64,000 nt of DNA from Actinomyces haliotis (GCF_015355765.1 NZ_JACWNA010000020.1:16543-80542), one strand, 5' to 3'; counted from the first letter of the stretch, positions 8,875 to 18,137 are shown. The notes: generated by a model not told the origin, from the sequence alone. Numbers and translations: made by a program.

Positions 8875-9166
8875 AGGGTGTCTCGGGTTGCTCGCGCAGT
8901 TCACGAATTCGAGAAACATCATGTCCTCGCACGGAGCGTGGTACACACAGTGAGCCATAGTTTCCGCTGATATGTCGGGCTTGTGCTCCGAAGCACATCT
9001 TGAGGCCAACTACCCCTCAGTTCGCTCACGGCAGGATCACGTCATCGTTATTCAACTCGGGTGGCACGGTGGGCCACCTGCGGATATGGTTTTTCTCGAT
9101 CGAACGACACAGATCGATAGCCGTTGCGTCTTGCTCCGGCGACTCGGTTTCTATAGGAGGAACCAC
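8875..9166 (+). other. AT-richer intergenic leader before the PRC-barrel gene
   Basis: About 290 bases with clearly lower GC than the flanking genes. It holds a small hairpin TGTGCT-CCGA-AGCACA (8982-8997), which might end ribXY transcription, and a very strong ribosome-binding site AGGAGG (9155-9160) seven bases before the next ATG. I could not assign promoter boxes. No convincing coding sequence: the open frame from 8972 is only an upstream extension of the downstream gene. Confidence 0.5.
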
Positions 9167-9982
9167 ATGACCACGAACGAGCGCTTCGACAGCATCCTCA
9201 ACTCCACGGTCTTCGACCAGGACGGCGACAAGATCGGCGGCGTGGGCCAGCTCTTCCTGGACGACCAGTCCGGCGAGCCCAGCTGGGTCACCGTCTCCAC
9301 CGGCCTGTTCGGCACCAAGGAGACCTTCGTCCCCCTGCACAACGCCTCGATCGCCGGCGACGAGATCCGCGTCCCCTACGAGAAGGGCTTCGTCAAGGAC
9401 GCCCCGAACGTGGACGTTGACGAGCACCTCTCCACCGTCCAGGAGGACGAGCTCTACCGCTACTACAACCTCGGCGGCACCGCTCCGGCCACGACCGGCT
9501 ACGCCGACCGCTCCGCTGCTGCCGACCACGTCGACGAGGGCCGCTCCGCGGAGTACGCCGACAAGAACCGCGCCGCCCGCACCGACGGCGCTGCCGCCGA
9601 CGGCTCCGTCGTCGCCCACGAGGAGCGCCTCAACGTCGGCACCGAGCAGCGCGAGGCCGGCAAGGTCCGTCTCCGCAAGTACGTCGTGACCGAGACCCAG
9701 TCCGTCGAGGTCCCCGTCCAGCGCGAGGAGCTCCACGTCGAGCGCGAGCCCATCAACGAGCGCGTCTCCGGCGACCACGTCATCGGCGAGGACGTCACCG
9801 ACGGCGAGACCATCACCCTCCACGAGGAGGTCCCGGTCGTCTCGAAGGAGACCGTCGCCACCGAGCGCGTCTCCGTCGGCAAGGAGACCGTCCAGGACAC
9901 CGAGACCGTCCAGGCCGAGGTCGCCAAGGAGCAGGTCGAGGTCGAGGGTGACGACACCCTCCGCAAGGGCCAGCAGCGCTGA
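9167..9982 (+). CDS. PRC-barrel protein with C-terminal YsnF/DUF2382 domain
   Basis: A 271-residue soluble, very acidic protein. Residues ~1-95 form a PRC-barrel (GGVGQLFLDDQSGEPSWVTV, then TGLFGTKETFVPL). Residues ~155-260 form a YsnF/AvaK-type DUF2382 domain with alternating charged strands, such as EERLNVGTEQREAGKVRLRK and REELHVEREPINE. The ATG at 9167 follows a perfect AGGAGG. Such proteins are linked to general stress in other bacteria, but the molecular role is unknown. The PRC part is paralogous to the next gene (same FLDD-GEPSW-TG-KDAP pattern), which points to a local duplication. Confidence 0.82.
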   Translation: MTTNERFDSILNSTVFDQDGDKIGGVGQLFLDDQSGEPSWVTVSTGLFGTKETFVPLHNASIAGDEIRVPYEKGFVKDAPNVDVDEHLSTVQEDELYRYYNLGGTAPATTGYADRSAAADHVDEGRSAEYADKNRAARTDGAAADGSVVAHEERLNVGTEQREAGKVRLRKYVVTETQSVEVPVQREELHVEREPINERVSGDHVIGEDVTDGETITLHEEVPVVSKETVATERVSVGKETVQDTETVQAEVAKEQVEVEGDDTLRKGQQR

Positions 9983-10037
9983 TCGCGCACTGAGCGAGAG
10001 CTGAGACGGAGCCCGGGAGGCTCCGTGACCAGTCCCC

Positions 10038-10073
10038 GGCGAGGGGCGGGACCCGCGGGTCCCGCCCCTCGCC
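10038..10073 (+). terminator. Terminator between the PRC-barrel genes
   Basis: A perfect palindrome with 16-17 bp arms (GGCGAGGGGCGGGACCC / GGGTCCCGCCCCTCGCC) about 55 bases after the stop of the first PRC-barrel gene. The remaining part of this 334-base gap (10074-10316) holds no recognisable gene; it must carry the promoter of the second PRC-barrel gene, but I could not place it. Confidence 0.8.
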
Positions 10074-10316
10074 GCGTGCCCGGAGCGTCCGAGGGCTGAG
10101 TCGGTGGTGGGCGCCCGCGCGGGCACGGCCACCGCGCTCGGCCACCGGGCTCGGAACAGCGCCCCCTGAGGCGCCCTGACGTGACCGCGGTGCCGAGCCC
10201 CTGGCGCACGTGGGCCGTGGGGCCTATCGTCACGTGCGACACCGGGGCCCACGGAGGCCGCCTTCCCCTCGCCGCTGACGCGGTCCCCGAGCACCACGAC
10301 CTGCAGGAGCGGTCCC

Positions 10317-10658
10317 ATGAGCACCATTCCCGTCCCCGACGACGCCGTCGAGCGGATCCTCGCCTCTGCCGTCGTCGCCGTCGACGGTGAGCGTATGGGC
10401 GACGTGGGCAGACTCTTCCTCGATGACCGCACGGGAGAGCCCTCGTGGATCACGCTCTCCACGGGACTGCTCGGCAAGAAGGACGTCCTCGTCCCTCTGG
10501 AGGGCTCCCGTGCGGACGGCCGCGAGCTGAGGCTCGCCGTCGGGGCCGACGCGATCAAGGACGCGCCCGAGGCGCACCTGGACGCCTACCTCACGGCCGA
10601 CCTCGAGGCGCGAACGCGGGAGCACTACGGACTGCCTCCCCGCGATGACCGCCTCTGA
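10317..10658 (+). CDS. PRC-barrel domain protein, paralogue of the upstream gene
   Basis: A 113-residue protein made of a single PRC-barrel. It aligns with the N-terminus of the neighbour: GRLFLDDRTGEPSWITLSTG against GQLFLDDQSGEPSWVTVSTG, then LLGKKDVLVPL, and KDAPEAHLDAYL against KDAPNVDVDEHL. It lacks the DUF2382 tail. The ATG follows AGGAGCGGTCCC. PRC-barrels occur in RNA-processing and stress proteins and often bind partners; no enzyme function can be assigned. Because hairpins lie on both sides it looks independently expressed rather than cotranscribed with its paralogue. Confidence 0.82.
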   Translation: MSTIPVPDDAVERILASAVVAVDGERMGDVGRLFLDDRTGEPSWITLSTGLLGKKDVLVPLEGSRADGRELRLAVGADAIKDAPEAHLDAYLTADLEARTREHYGLPPRDDRL

Positions 10659-10708
10659 GCGGTCCCACCGTCGGCGCCGCCTCGGAGTCTCGGCGCGAGC
10701 GCTCACGG

Positions 10709-10752
10709 ACGACGGCGGGTCGGGAACCACCTGGTTCCCGACCCGCCGTCGT
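10709..10752 (+). terminator. Bidirectional terminator between PRC-barrel gene and hisG
   Basis: A near-continuous perfect palindrome: 20-21 bp arms (10709-10729 and 10732-10752) with a tiny loop, between two convergent genes. It serves the PRC-barrel gene on the plus strand and hisG on the minus strand. Confidence 0.88.
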
Positions 10753-10774
10753 GGTCTCCCGGAGCGCCACGCCC

Positions 10775-11620
10775 TCAGAGGGGACAGGCGCCCAGCCCCC
10801 TCACGAGGATTGCGCGGGCGCCCACCTCGTAGAGCTCGTCCATGACGCGGTTGACGTCCTTGCGCGGCACCATGGCGCGCACGGCCACCCAGTCCGGGTT
10901 CTGCAGCGGCGAGACCGTCGGCGACTCGAGGCCGGGCGTGATGGCTGTGGCGAGGTCGAGGTCGTTCATCGGGATGTCGTAGTCGACGAGCACGTAGGAG
11001 CGCGCGCGCATGACGCCCTCGAGCCGACGGACGAGGGTAGCGAGGGCCGGCTCGTCGCGGTACTGCTCGGTGGTGATGAGGACCGCCTCGCTGGCGAGGA
11101 TCGGCTCACCGAAGGTCTCCAGCCCCGCGGCGCGCAGCGTCGTGCCCGTCTCGACGACGTCGGCGATGAGGTCCGCGATGCCGAGCTGGACTGAGGACTC
11201 GACGGCGCCGTCGAGGTGGACCGTCTGGGCCTGGACGCCCTGCGATTCCAGGTAGCAGCGGACCAGGACGTCGTAGGACGTGGCGACGCGCCGGCCCTCG
11301 ACGTCGGCCAGCGTGCTCATGGTCCCGGCCGGGGCGGCGAAGCGGAAGGTGGAGCGGGCGAAGCCGAGCGGCAGGTGCTCGACGGCGTCGACGCCGGAGT
11401 CCAGGAGGAGGTCGCGGCCGGTGATCCCGGCGTGGACGGTTCCCTGGCCGACGTAGACGGCGATGTCGCGGGGCCGTAGGAAGAAGAGCTCGACGTCGTT
11501 GGCCTCGTCGACCAGGACGAGCTCGCGGCCGGTGCGGCGCGTGCGGTAGCCGGCCTCCTTGAGCATGGTGGTGGCGGGCTCGGACAGTGAGCCCTTGTTC
11601 GGGACGGCGATGCGCAGCAT
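10775..11620 (-). CDS. hisG: ATP phosphoribosyltransferase (long form)
   Basis: A 281-residue HisG that condenses ATP and PRPP, the first and feedback-regulated step of histidine synthesis. The start [12 protein letters not shown] is the family N-terminus. Further HisG segments are [20 protein letters not shown] and [20 protein letters not shown], the PRPP-binding region. The length and the C-terminal ~75 residues ([20 protein letters not shown]) show the long form with the regulatory ACT-like domain, which does not need HisZ. It lies 83 bases downstream of hisE in the same direction. The other his genes are not in the window. Confidence 0.95.
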   Translation of the reverse strand: MLRIAVPNKGSLSEPATTMLKEAGYRTRRTGRELVLVDEANDVELFFLRPRDIAVYVGQGTVHAGITGRDLLLDSGVDAVEHLPLGFARSTFRFAAPAGTMSTLADVEGRRVATSYDVLVRCYLESQGVQAQTVHLDGAVESSVQLGIADLIADVVETGTTLRAAGLETFGEPILASEAVLITTEQYRDEPALATLVRRLEGVMRARSYVLVDYDIPMNDLDLATAITPGLESPTVSPLQNPDWVAVRAMVPRKDVNRVMDELYEVGARAILVRGLGACPL

Positions 11621-11703
11621 GGGCGTGGTGGTCCTGTCGATGCGGGTGGGGCTGGCGGTGCTGGTGTCTCAGCGATGGCGCGGGACGCGGGGGAGCGGTG
11701 CGC

Positions 11704-11967
11704 TCACAGGTACTTGTAGACGTCCTCGAGCGTGTAGCCCTTGGCGATCATCATGACCTGGGCGTGGTACAGGAGCTGGCTGATCTCCTCACAGGCCTCG
11801 GCGTCCGTCTCGTACTCGCAGGCCATCCAGGACTCGGACGCCTCCTCGACGAGCTTCTTGCCGATGAAGTGGACGCCCTTGTCGAGCTCCTCGACGGTGC
11901 CGGAGCCGGCGGGACGCTCCGCGGCCTTGGTGCTGAGCTCGGCGAACAGGTCCTCGAAGGTCTTCAT
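11704..11967 (-). CDS. hisE: Phosphoribosyl-ATP pyrophosphatase
   Basis: An 87-residue all-alpha MazG-fold hydrolase that converts phosphoribosyl-ATP to phosphoribosyl-AMP, the second step of histidine synthesis. It matches the HisE pattern with [14 protein letters not shown] and [20 protein letters not shown]; the clustered acidic residues bind the metals. It is a stand-alone HisE, not fused to HisI. It is the first gene of a hisE-hisG pair, the usual actinobacterial arrangement. No strong ribosome-binding site precedes the ATG. Confidence 0.94.
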   Translation of the reverse strand: MKTFEDLFAELSTKAAERPAGSGTVEELDKGVHFIGKKLVEEASESWMACEYETDAEACEEISQLLYHAQVMMIAKGYTLEDVYKYL

Positions 11968-12077
11968 GCGCCCAGGCTAGCGGGCGCAGGCGCCCAGCCG
12001 ACCAGCTTCCCGCTTGGTGGTCCCTCACGCAGCCCGGCCCGGCCCGCTCGCACGGACTCTGAGACTCTCACTGACTC

Positions 12078-13703
12078 TCACTCCGCGCCGGCCCGGGCCG
12101 CCCGACGCGAGCCCACCCGCATGACGAGCAGCGCGACGACCGTGATGAGGACGCTGAGCAGGACGATCTCCAACCAGGTCCCGGGGTACTGCCCGGCGAC
12201 GGCGGACCAGCCCCACGGGGCCCACCGCCACAGTGACGCGGTGAGGACCTCGTTGCCGTCGATGACGAGTGAGTCGAGGAGGCCGAGCACGCCGACCGCG
12301 ATCGAGGCGCCCAGCCCTAGCCACTGCGTCACCGCCATGGACACGGCGACGAGCATCGCCGTGACGAAAGGGACCGTGATGAGTGCGTACACGGTGCTGC
12401 CGGTCCCGCCGACGGCGGCGGAGGCGCCGATGATGACGAGCACGAGGCCCAGCACCGCGGAGGGCGTGGCGCTCAGCGCCGTCACGAGCCGACCCGGGCC
12501 CTGCCTGGTGAGGAGCAGGCGCCACGGCTCGGCGACCGACCGCCACGTCATCGTCCCGACGGTCGTCGCCGCGACGGGCAGGCCCACGAGCGTGAGGATC
12601 GACAGCGCCGTCGACGGGGAGTAGACGACCCGGACGACGAGGAGCAGGGCGAGGAGGAGGACGGCCAGGGCCGCCCACGTCGGCCACGGGAGGGTGGGAA
12701 AGAGCGCCCCCACCACGGCGGGCCGCCGGCTCGCGCCCGCGACGGGTGAGTCCCAGGGGCGAACCATCTCGTGGACGGCCGGCCTCGGCGGCTCGACCTC
12801 GGTGGCGCCCGCGAGGGTCGCGGCCGACGACCGTGGACGACGCGGTCGGCGGAGAGCGGTCCGTCCGGCCCCCAGCAGGAGCAGGAGCCCGACGGCGCCC
12901 ACGGCCGCGGTCAGCGCCATTGACGGCCACGAGGCGTAGCCCCACGCCGGGTCGCCAGGATCGAGGTTGACGGAGTTGCCGTGAACCCCTAGCAGAGGCA
13001 GCTGCCCGCGCACCAACCAGGTCCACGGGCGCACGAGCCAGCCGGAGGACTCGGCCTGGACGGCGCCCGCCACGCCCAGCACGAGGGCGGCCGCGGGTGC
13101 GAGACCGACGGAGGCGACGCCGAGGAGACCCGCGACGAGCAGGCCCCACACCGCCGCAGCGGTCTGGCCCACGGTCCACATGGCCAGGAGCGTGGACCAG
13201 GTGCCCACCGGCCCCCAGCCCTCACCGGTCAGGAGGGACTGGACGAGCACCGGGGCGATGACGAGCACCTGGCACAGCAGCGAGCCGAGGGCGAGCACGC
13301 AGACCCGGGCGAGCACGACCCGCCGGGAGCTCACGTCGCGCCAGGCGGTGCCGCCCTCGCGCCAGCGCGCCTCGCGGGTGCGAGCGAGCGCCCCCATGAG
13401 CGCGCCGAGGGGCAGGAGGACGAAGAAGGGGTAGAAGGACAGCCAGCCGAGGACGTTGCCGTCCCAGCGGCCTTCCGCCGAAGCGAGGCCGTTCGCCGTG
13501 GCTGACGCGGCGATGCGCACGCAGAAGAGCGTCGCGGCGAGCCCCACGAGACTCGCGCCCCAGGTGAAGGTGCGGTGGTGGCGGAGGAGCTCGGCGCGCA
13601 GGACCGAGACCCGCCCGCTCCCGAGGGGACGAGGTGCGCAGCGACGGGACGCGCCGTGGTCGGTGCCCGTGGTCAACGAAACGGAGACCGCGTCGAGGCT
13701 CAT
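12078..13703 (-). CDS. ABC-2 type transporter, double-length permease (lantibiotic-immunity-like)
   Basis: A 541-residue membrane protein with about twelve helices, roughly twice a normal ABC-2 permease. The N-half (residues ~35-265) starts LRAELLRHHRTFTWGASLVG, a style seen in lantibiotic-immunity permeases, and is joined through a charged proline-rich linker (~265-320) to a second half of six helices (~325-530). It probably provides both permease halves in one chain for the ATPase upstream. Start and ATPase stop overlap by four bases (ATGA), so the two are translationally coupled. Likely an exporter of a peptide or lipid-active compound; the substrate is unknown. Confidence 0.8.
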   Translation of the reverse strand: MSLDAVSVSLTTGTDHGASRRCAPRPLGSGRVSVLRAELLRHHRTFTWGASLVGLAATLFCVRIAASATANGLASAEGRWDGNVLGWLSFYPFFVLLPLGALMGALARTREARWREGGTAWRDVSSRRVVLARVCVLALGSLLCQVLVIAPVLVQSLLTGEGWGPVGTWSTLLAMWTVGQTAAAVWGLLVAGLLGVASVGLAPAAALVLGVAGAVQAESSGWLVRPWTWLVRGQLPLLGVHGNSVNLDPGDPAWGYASWPSMALTAAVGAVGLLLLLGAGRTALRRPRRPRSSAATLAGATEVEPPRPAVHEMVRPWDSPVAGASRRPAVVGALFPTLPWPTWAALAVLLLALLLVVRVVYSPSTALSILTLVGLPVAATTVGTMTWRSVAEPWRLLLTRQGPGRLVTALSATPSAVLGLVLVIIGASAAVGGTGSTVYALITVPFVTAMLVAVSMAVTQWLGLGASIAVGVLGLLDSLVIDGNEVLTASLWRWAPWGWSAVAGQYPGTWLEIVLLSVLITVVALLVMRVGSRRAARAGAE

Positions 13704-14473
13704 CGCAGGGCCTCCGTCGCGCTCGAGGCGGCGGTCGTGGTCGCGGCGCCGGTGACCAGCGAGAGGTAGGCATCCTCGAGGCTCGTCGAGCTGGTACGGT
13801 CGGCGAGCCCGTCCAGGGGCCCCTCGTAGACGAGGCGTCCACCCACGAGGACGCCGACGTCGTCGGCCATGCGGGCCATCTCGCCGAGCTGATGGCTGGA
13901 GACGATGACGGTGCGGCCGGCGTGGGCGAGGGAGCGCAGCAGGTCGCGCAGCTCGATGATGCCCTGAGGATCCAGGCCGTTCTGCGGCTCGTCGAGGATG
14001 AGCACCGCCGGGTCGGTGAGGAGGGCCATCGCCAGCGCGAGTCGCATCCGCATCCCGGTGGAGAAGCCCTTGGCCCGCTTGCGGCCGGTGCCCGCCAGGC
14101 CGACGGCGTCGAGCACCGGACTGATGGCCGCCGGGTCCGTGCCGGTGAGGCGGCAGTGGACGAGGAGGTTCCGGCGCGCGGAGAGCTGGGGGAAGAGCGC
14201 GGGGCCGTTGATCGAGGCGCCCACGTGGCGCAGCGCCTCACGCGACCAGGGGTGCCCGAGCACCTCGACGGTGCCCGAGTCGGCGCGCAGCAGGCCGAGG
14301 GTGACGGAGAGCGTCGTCGACTTGCCGGCGCCGTTGGGCCCGAGCAGCGCGTAGACGCGGCCCGGACGGGCGGTGAGGTCGAGGCCCGTGAGGACCTGCT
14401 GCCGGCCGTAGGAGCAGGTGACGCCCCGGAGCCGGAGACCGGCGGGGACCGTGGGGGCTGGTGCTGTCGTCAT
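13700..14473 (-). CDS. ABC transporter ATP-binding protein
   Basis: A 257-residue ATPase. Walker A is GPNGAGKST (residues 45-53), the signature is FSTGMRMRLALAMAL, and Walker B is VLILDEPQNGLDP. The F/Y-S-x-GM signature and the ISSHQL-like VSSHQLGEMA are typical of BcrA/NatA-type exporters. It is coupled by a 4-base overlap to the double-length permease downstream and lies 102 bases after a LuxR-type response regulator. The four-gene order kinase, regulator, ATPase, permease suggests a sensed and induced export or resistance system. Confidence 0.9.
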   Translation of the reverse strand: MTTAPAPTVPAGLRLRGVTCSYGRQQVLTGLDLTARPGRVYALLGPNGAGKSTTLSVTLGLLRADSGTVEVLGHPWSREALRHVGASINGPALFPQLSARRNLLVHCRLTGTDPAAISPVLDAVGLAGTGRKRAKGFSTGMRMRLALAMALLTDPAVLILDEPQNGLDPQGIIELRDLLRSLAHAGRTVIVSSHQLGEMARMADDVGVLVGGRLVYEGPLDGLADRTSSTSLEDAYLSLVTGAATTTAASSATEALR

Positions 14474-14575
14474 GGCCCCAGCGTCCTCGGGCGGCGACGG
14501 CGGCGGATCCCCCGTGGGGATCGCGCTCGCGGGCGGCCTCGCCTGCGGCCTCCCCCCTGAGGGGGAGACTGCGCG

Positions 14576-15337
14576 TCAGACGGTGACGAGGCCCGCCCGG
14601 TAGGCGTGGACGATGAGCTCGACGCGGTTGCGGCAGCCGGTCTTGCCCAGGACCGCCTTGACGTGGGTCTTCACGGTCGACTCCGCGAGGAAGAGCCTCG
14701 CGCCGATCTCGGCGTTCGACAGGCCCTCGCACACGAGGTCGAGCACGTCGCGCTCGCGGCCCGTGAGGGGTTCGAGGAGCGCCGAGGTGCGCGCCGGGGC
14801 CCGGTCCGCGTCCGCGGTGACCTCGCGCTCGGTCGCCGGCACCGTGGCGGGCCCTGCGACGGTGTCGGCGTCGTCGCCCAGGTGCGCGAGCACCGTGCCG
14901 GTGACGGCCGGGTCGAGCCACGATCCTCCCGCGGCCACGGTCCTCGCCGCCTGGAGGAGGACGGCGGGGCTGGCGTCCTTGAGGAGGAAGCCTCGCGCGC
15001 CGGAGCGCAGGGCCCCGAGGATGAGCTCCTCCTCGTCGAAGGTCGTGAGGACGAGGACGGGTACGTCGGACAGCGCGGGGTCGGCCCGCACCGCGTGGAG
15101 CACGCCAAGGCCGTCGAGGACGGGCATGCGGATGTCGAGGAGCACGAGGTCGAGGGCTCCGGGCAGGGCCCGCAGCACCTCGAGCGCGGCGGCTCCGTCG
15201 GCCGCGGTCGCGACGACGGTGAGGTCGTCCTGGGCGTCGAGAAGCATCTGGAAGGCGCCTCGGAGCAGCTCCTGGTCGTCGACGAGGAGGACGCGCACCG
15301 GGTGCTGCGCGTCAGCGGGGCGGGATGTCTGGGTCAT
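14576..15337 (-). CDS. Response regulator, NarL/LuxR family
   Basis: A 253-residue regulator. The receiver domain (1-125) has the acidic pair Asp20-Asp21, phospho-acceptor Asp68 in LVLLDIRMPVLDG and Lys in GFLLKDA. After a ~45-residue linker, longer than usual, comes a C-terminal LuxR helix-turn-helix, LTGRERDVLDLVCEGLSN then AEIGARLFLAESTVKTHV. Its start overlaps the kinase stop by 4 bases, so they form a two-component pair. The most likely target is the ABC exporter genes immediately downstream, possibly through the 102-base gap 14474-14575. Confidence 0.93.
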   Translation of the reverse strand: MTQTSRPADAQHPVRVLLVDDQELLRGAFQMLLDAQDDLTVVATAADGAAALEVLRALPGALDLVLLDIRMPVLDGLGVLHAVRADPALSDVPVLVLTTFDEEELILGALRSGARGFLLKDASPAVLLQAARTVAAGGSWLDPAVTGTVLAHLGDDADTVAGPATVPATEREVTADADRAPARTSALLEPLTGRERDVLDLVCEGLSNAEIGARLFLAESTVKTHVKAVLGKTGCRNRVELIVHAYRAGLVTV

Positions 15338-16722
15338 GGAACGTCCTCGTCAGGGCTGGACGGAAGCGGAGCCTCGGGGACGGGCCTCGTGGGCCCTGGG
15401 CGGGCGGGGGAGGTGCTCACGGGAACCGACGCGGTCAGGGCGAACTCGGTGGTGCCCTCCTCCCGCTCACGGGCCTCGAGCGAGCCGCCGACGAGGCGCA
15501 TGCGCTCGCGCAGGCCCTCGAGCCCGGTGCGCGAGCCCGTTGACGGCCGGGGACCTCCCGCAGGGAGCGGGTTGGTGACCACCACGGTGCAGCGGCCGTG
15601 CTCGACGGCGACGCGCAGGCGCGCGCTCCCGTCCCCGTGACGCAGGGCATTCGTGAGGGCCTCCTGCACGGCGCGCAGGACGGCGAGGCGCTGCGTGCGC
15701 GTCCACTCGGCGTCCGCTCGTGCGAGGGCGGCCTCGTTCGGAAGCTCGGCAGCGAGCGCCAGGCCCGCGGAGCGGGAGCGCTCCACCTCGCCTGAGAGGG
15801 CGCTCAGACTCGCTGTCGGCTCGACGTCGCCGACGCCGCGCAGCAGGCGGACGAGCTCTCGGACCTCGCGCAGCGAGGACTCCGCGGTGGACTCGATGAG
15901 GCGCAGCGCCCGGGCCTCATTGGCCTCGCCCGAGAGCTCGAGCCCCGTCGAGGCCTGGACCTTGATGGCGGTGAGGGAGTGCCCGAGCAGGTCGTGGAGC
16001 TCACGTGCCAGACGGAGCCGCTCCTCGGCGGCGGCGGTCTGCCGGGCGCCCTCGCGCGCGGTGTCGATCTCGCGGTACCTGTCCTCGAGACGGCGGCGCC
16101 GCGCTGACGCGTCGAGGGCGGTGAGCGCGACAGCGAGGAGGCAGACGGCGTCGGCGAGCACGATCGTGACGAGCGAGCCGCCGGAGCCGTCAACGGCCGA
16201 GGCTCCGGGCCGGTCGGCGGAGGCGGGGGAGAGGCGGTGCAGGACGACCGGGTTGACCAGGCTGCCCAGGACCGCGAGGGTGACGGCTGCCGTCGACCAC
16301 CGGCGGTCTCCGTCCCACCGGATGACGGCGTGGACGGCGAGCAGCGCGACGAGGGCCACGGGTGAGAAGCCCAGCGTGACGGGCGAGGTCGCCACGACGA
16401 GCCCGTACCCGACGAGTCCGAGCGCGGTGACGCTCATTGAGAGACGTGCGACGCGCCGGCGCAGGACCTGGGCGAGGCCGATGACCGTGGTGAGCGTGAC
16501 GTCGGCGACGTAGGGCCAGGCGGGGCCGAAGCGGCTGATGAGGCTCGCCTCGACGAGCGCGACGCCGAGGACGAGGACTGCGAGGAGCACGTCCACCAGG
16601 GGGACCGACCATCGCGCGCCCGCTGGTCCGAGGAGGACGCACTGGCGGCGCCAGTCCGTGGCGTAGAGGCGAGCCTCGACGTCGCGGGCGGTGACGGTGC
16701 CCCGACCCCGGGTCGGTCTCAC
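15334..16722 (-). CDS. Sensor histidine kinase, NarL/DesK-type
   Basis: About 462 residues. Roughly six hydrophobic segments lie between residues 30 and 205 with no sizeable outer domain, so the signal is probably sensed in the membrane. The HisKA_3 box RLARELHDLLGHSLTAIKVQ carries the phospho-histidine His243; the ATPase domain has an N-box NALRHGDGSARLRV and a G-box GSRTGLEGLRERMRLVGG. The GTG at 16722 was chosen because it is the first start after the stop of the upstream gene (8 bases away); the longer open frame runs inside that gene. The ribosome-binding site is poor, so coupling to the upstream gene is likely. Confidence 0.9.
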   Translation of the reverse strand: MRPTRGRGTVTARDVEARLYATDWRRQCVLLGPAGARWSVPLVDVLLAVLVLGVALVEASLISRFGPAWPYVADVTLTTVIGLAQVLRRRVARLSMSVTALGLVGYGLVVATSPVTLGFSPVALVALLAVHAVIRWDGDRRWSTAAVTLAVLGSLVNPVVLHRLSPASADRPGASAVDGSGGSLVTIVLADAVCLLAVALTALDASARRRRLEDRYREIDTAREGARQTAAAEERLRLARELHDLLGHSLTAIKVQASTGLELSGEANEARALRLIESTAESSLREVRELVRLLRGVGDVEPTASLSALSGEVERSRSAGLALAAELPNEAALARADAEWTRTQRLAVLRAVQEALTNALRHGDGSARLRVAVEHGRCTVVVTNPLPAGGPRPSTGSRTGLEGLRERMRLVGGSLEAREREEGTTEFALTASVPVSTSPARPGPTRPVPEAPLPSSPDEDVP

Positions 16723-16729
16723 TCCGGGC

Positions 16730-17950
16730 TCACCGTGCCTCGATCTCGGCAGCAGGCGGCTGGGTGAGGAGGTCCGCGGCGTGCCGCCCGGCCGCGGCCG
16801 CGGCGAGGAAGGCGGCCTCGTCCTCGTCCAGGCCGCGTCCCATGGTGGAGAGCCGGACGCCGGTGGCCTCCTGCATCGCGAGGAGAGCCTCGCGCAGGCC
16901 CTCCGTGGCGACGTCGACGAGGCGGTGGGGCTCGGCGCCGGGGCGCGATCCGCCGAGCGCCGCGGCGTCGGTACGTACGCGGTCACCGAAGGCACCGGGA
17001 AGGTCCGGGACGACGACGTCGGCGCCCGCCCGTGAGACCAGGCCGTAGGCGGTCAGCGAGTGGTGCGAGACCCCGCGGTGCCGCTCACGCGGGTCGGCGT
17101 CGCTCACCCGGAGGCAGGCGATCGCCCGGCCGCCGAGCGTCGCGACGGCGTTGACGGCGTCGCCGCAGGCGACCCCGGAGAAGCCCCACGGCGTGTCCGT
17201 GCCGAGGTTCCCGGGGCCCTGGATGACGACGACGGCCTCAGCCCGCAGCACGTGGACCGCGGCGAGCAGGGCGTTGTGGAGGCTGACGGCCTCGAAGTCA
17301 CCGCCCCAGGCCTGGCCGGCGGTCACGGTCCCGTCGAGCCACCCGGACTCGGTGAGCGAGGCGACGGTGCGGGAGTACGTCATCGGGAGGGCGCCGCCGT
17401 CGGTCATGACGTAGACGACCCGCGGAGCGGAGGAGGTGGGCGCGACGGTCGTTGCGCACGTGCCGGTGCGGACGGTGGGGGAGCGCAGTCCCGCCAGGAT
17501 CGCGGGAAGGGAGGAGTGCAGGTCCGCGATGACGACGGGGACGCCGTCGAGCCCGAGCTCGCCGACGGGGGCGCTGAGGAGCTCGTGGTGCTCCGTGCCC
17601 TGCTCGTCGACGCCCGTGATCATGACCTGGTCCGGCATGTAGCGGGCCTTGACGAGGTGCCCCTCACGCGGCGGGTCCGTCGGCAGGACGTCGAGGCGGG
17701 CGCTCACCATGGCGTGCCCGCCCGTCCCGAGCGCGCGGTCCAGTGCGGAGACCTCGAGCCGGACCCGCTCACCCGGATCGGGCAGCCCGGTGCCCTGCTC
17801 GTAGGCGACGGCTCGGCGCTCCTCGCCCGGCAGGATCGAGTCCGCACCGTCGGGGGCGGCCGTGACGCGGACGGCGAGCTCGGCGCAGCGGCGCCCCTCG
17901 GGCCCCCAGCTCCGCCGCAGGGAGAGCACCTCGCCGTCGCGCCACATCAT
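16730..17950 (-). CDS. DUF3866 family protein
   Basis: A 406-residue soluble protein of the actinobacterial DUF3866 family. Recognisable parts are EGHLVKARYMPDQVMI, VVYVMTDGGALPMTYSRTV, IQGPGNLGTDTPWGFSGVA, RHRGVSHHSLTAYGLV and the C-terminal LSTMGRGLDEDEAAFLAAAA. The glycine-rich IQGPGNxGT segment and the conserved histidines suggest an enzyme, but no reaction is known to me. It is divergent from pafB (187 bases between starts) in a neighbourhood usual for the family, and may be cotranscribed with the kinase that begins 8 bases after its stop. Confidence 0.85.
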   Translation of the reverse strand: MMWRDGEVLSLRRSWGPEGRRCAELAVRVTAAPDGADSILPGEERRAVAYEQGTGLPDPGERVRLEVSALDRALGTGGHAMVSARLDVLPTDPPREGHLVKARYMPDQVMITGVDEQGTEHHELLSAPVGELGLDGVPVVIADLHSSLPAILAGLRSPTVRTGTCATTVAPTSSAPRVVYVMTDGGALPMTYSRTVASLTESGWLDGTVTAGQAWGGDFEAVSLHNALLAAVHVLRAEAVVVIQGPGNLGTDTPWGFSGVACGDAVNAVATLGGRAIACLRVSDADPRERHRGVSHHSLTAYGLVSRAGADVVVPDLPGAFGDRVRTDAAALGGSRPGAEPHRLVDVATEGLREALLAMQEATGVRLSTMGRGLDEDEAAFLAAAAAGRHAADLLTQPPAAEIEAR

Positions 17951-18137
17951 GGGGCCACCCTATCGGTGCCGTGACCGACCGGTCACACGGCCTCGACGTC
18001 TGCGGGCCGAGGGGCGTCCCGGCGTCCCGGTGACGCGGTGCCGCGGTGTCCGCCGAGGTGCTGCGCCACCCACTCGTGACGAACACGTGTTCGATCGCTC
18101 AGCGCGTCCACGACCCCGACCCCCTACGCTGTGCGAC

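Noticed and set aside
8972..9166. Upstream in-frame extension of the PRC-barrel protein
   Set aside because: A perfect ribosome-binding site precedes the ATG at 9167 and the extension has an unrelated composition with lower GC.
16723..16995. Extension of the histidine kinase upstream to 16995
   Set aside because: It lies inside the DUF3866 coding sequence and is low-complexity Pro/Ser/Arg; the GTG at 16722 follows the DUF3866 stop.
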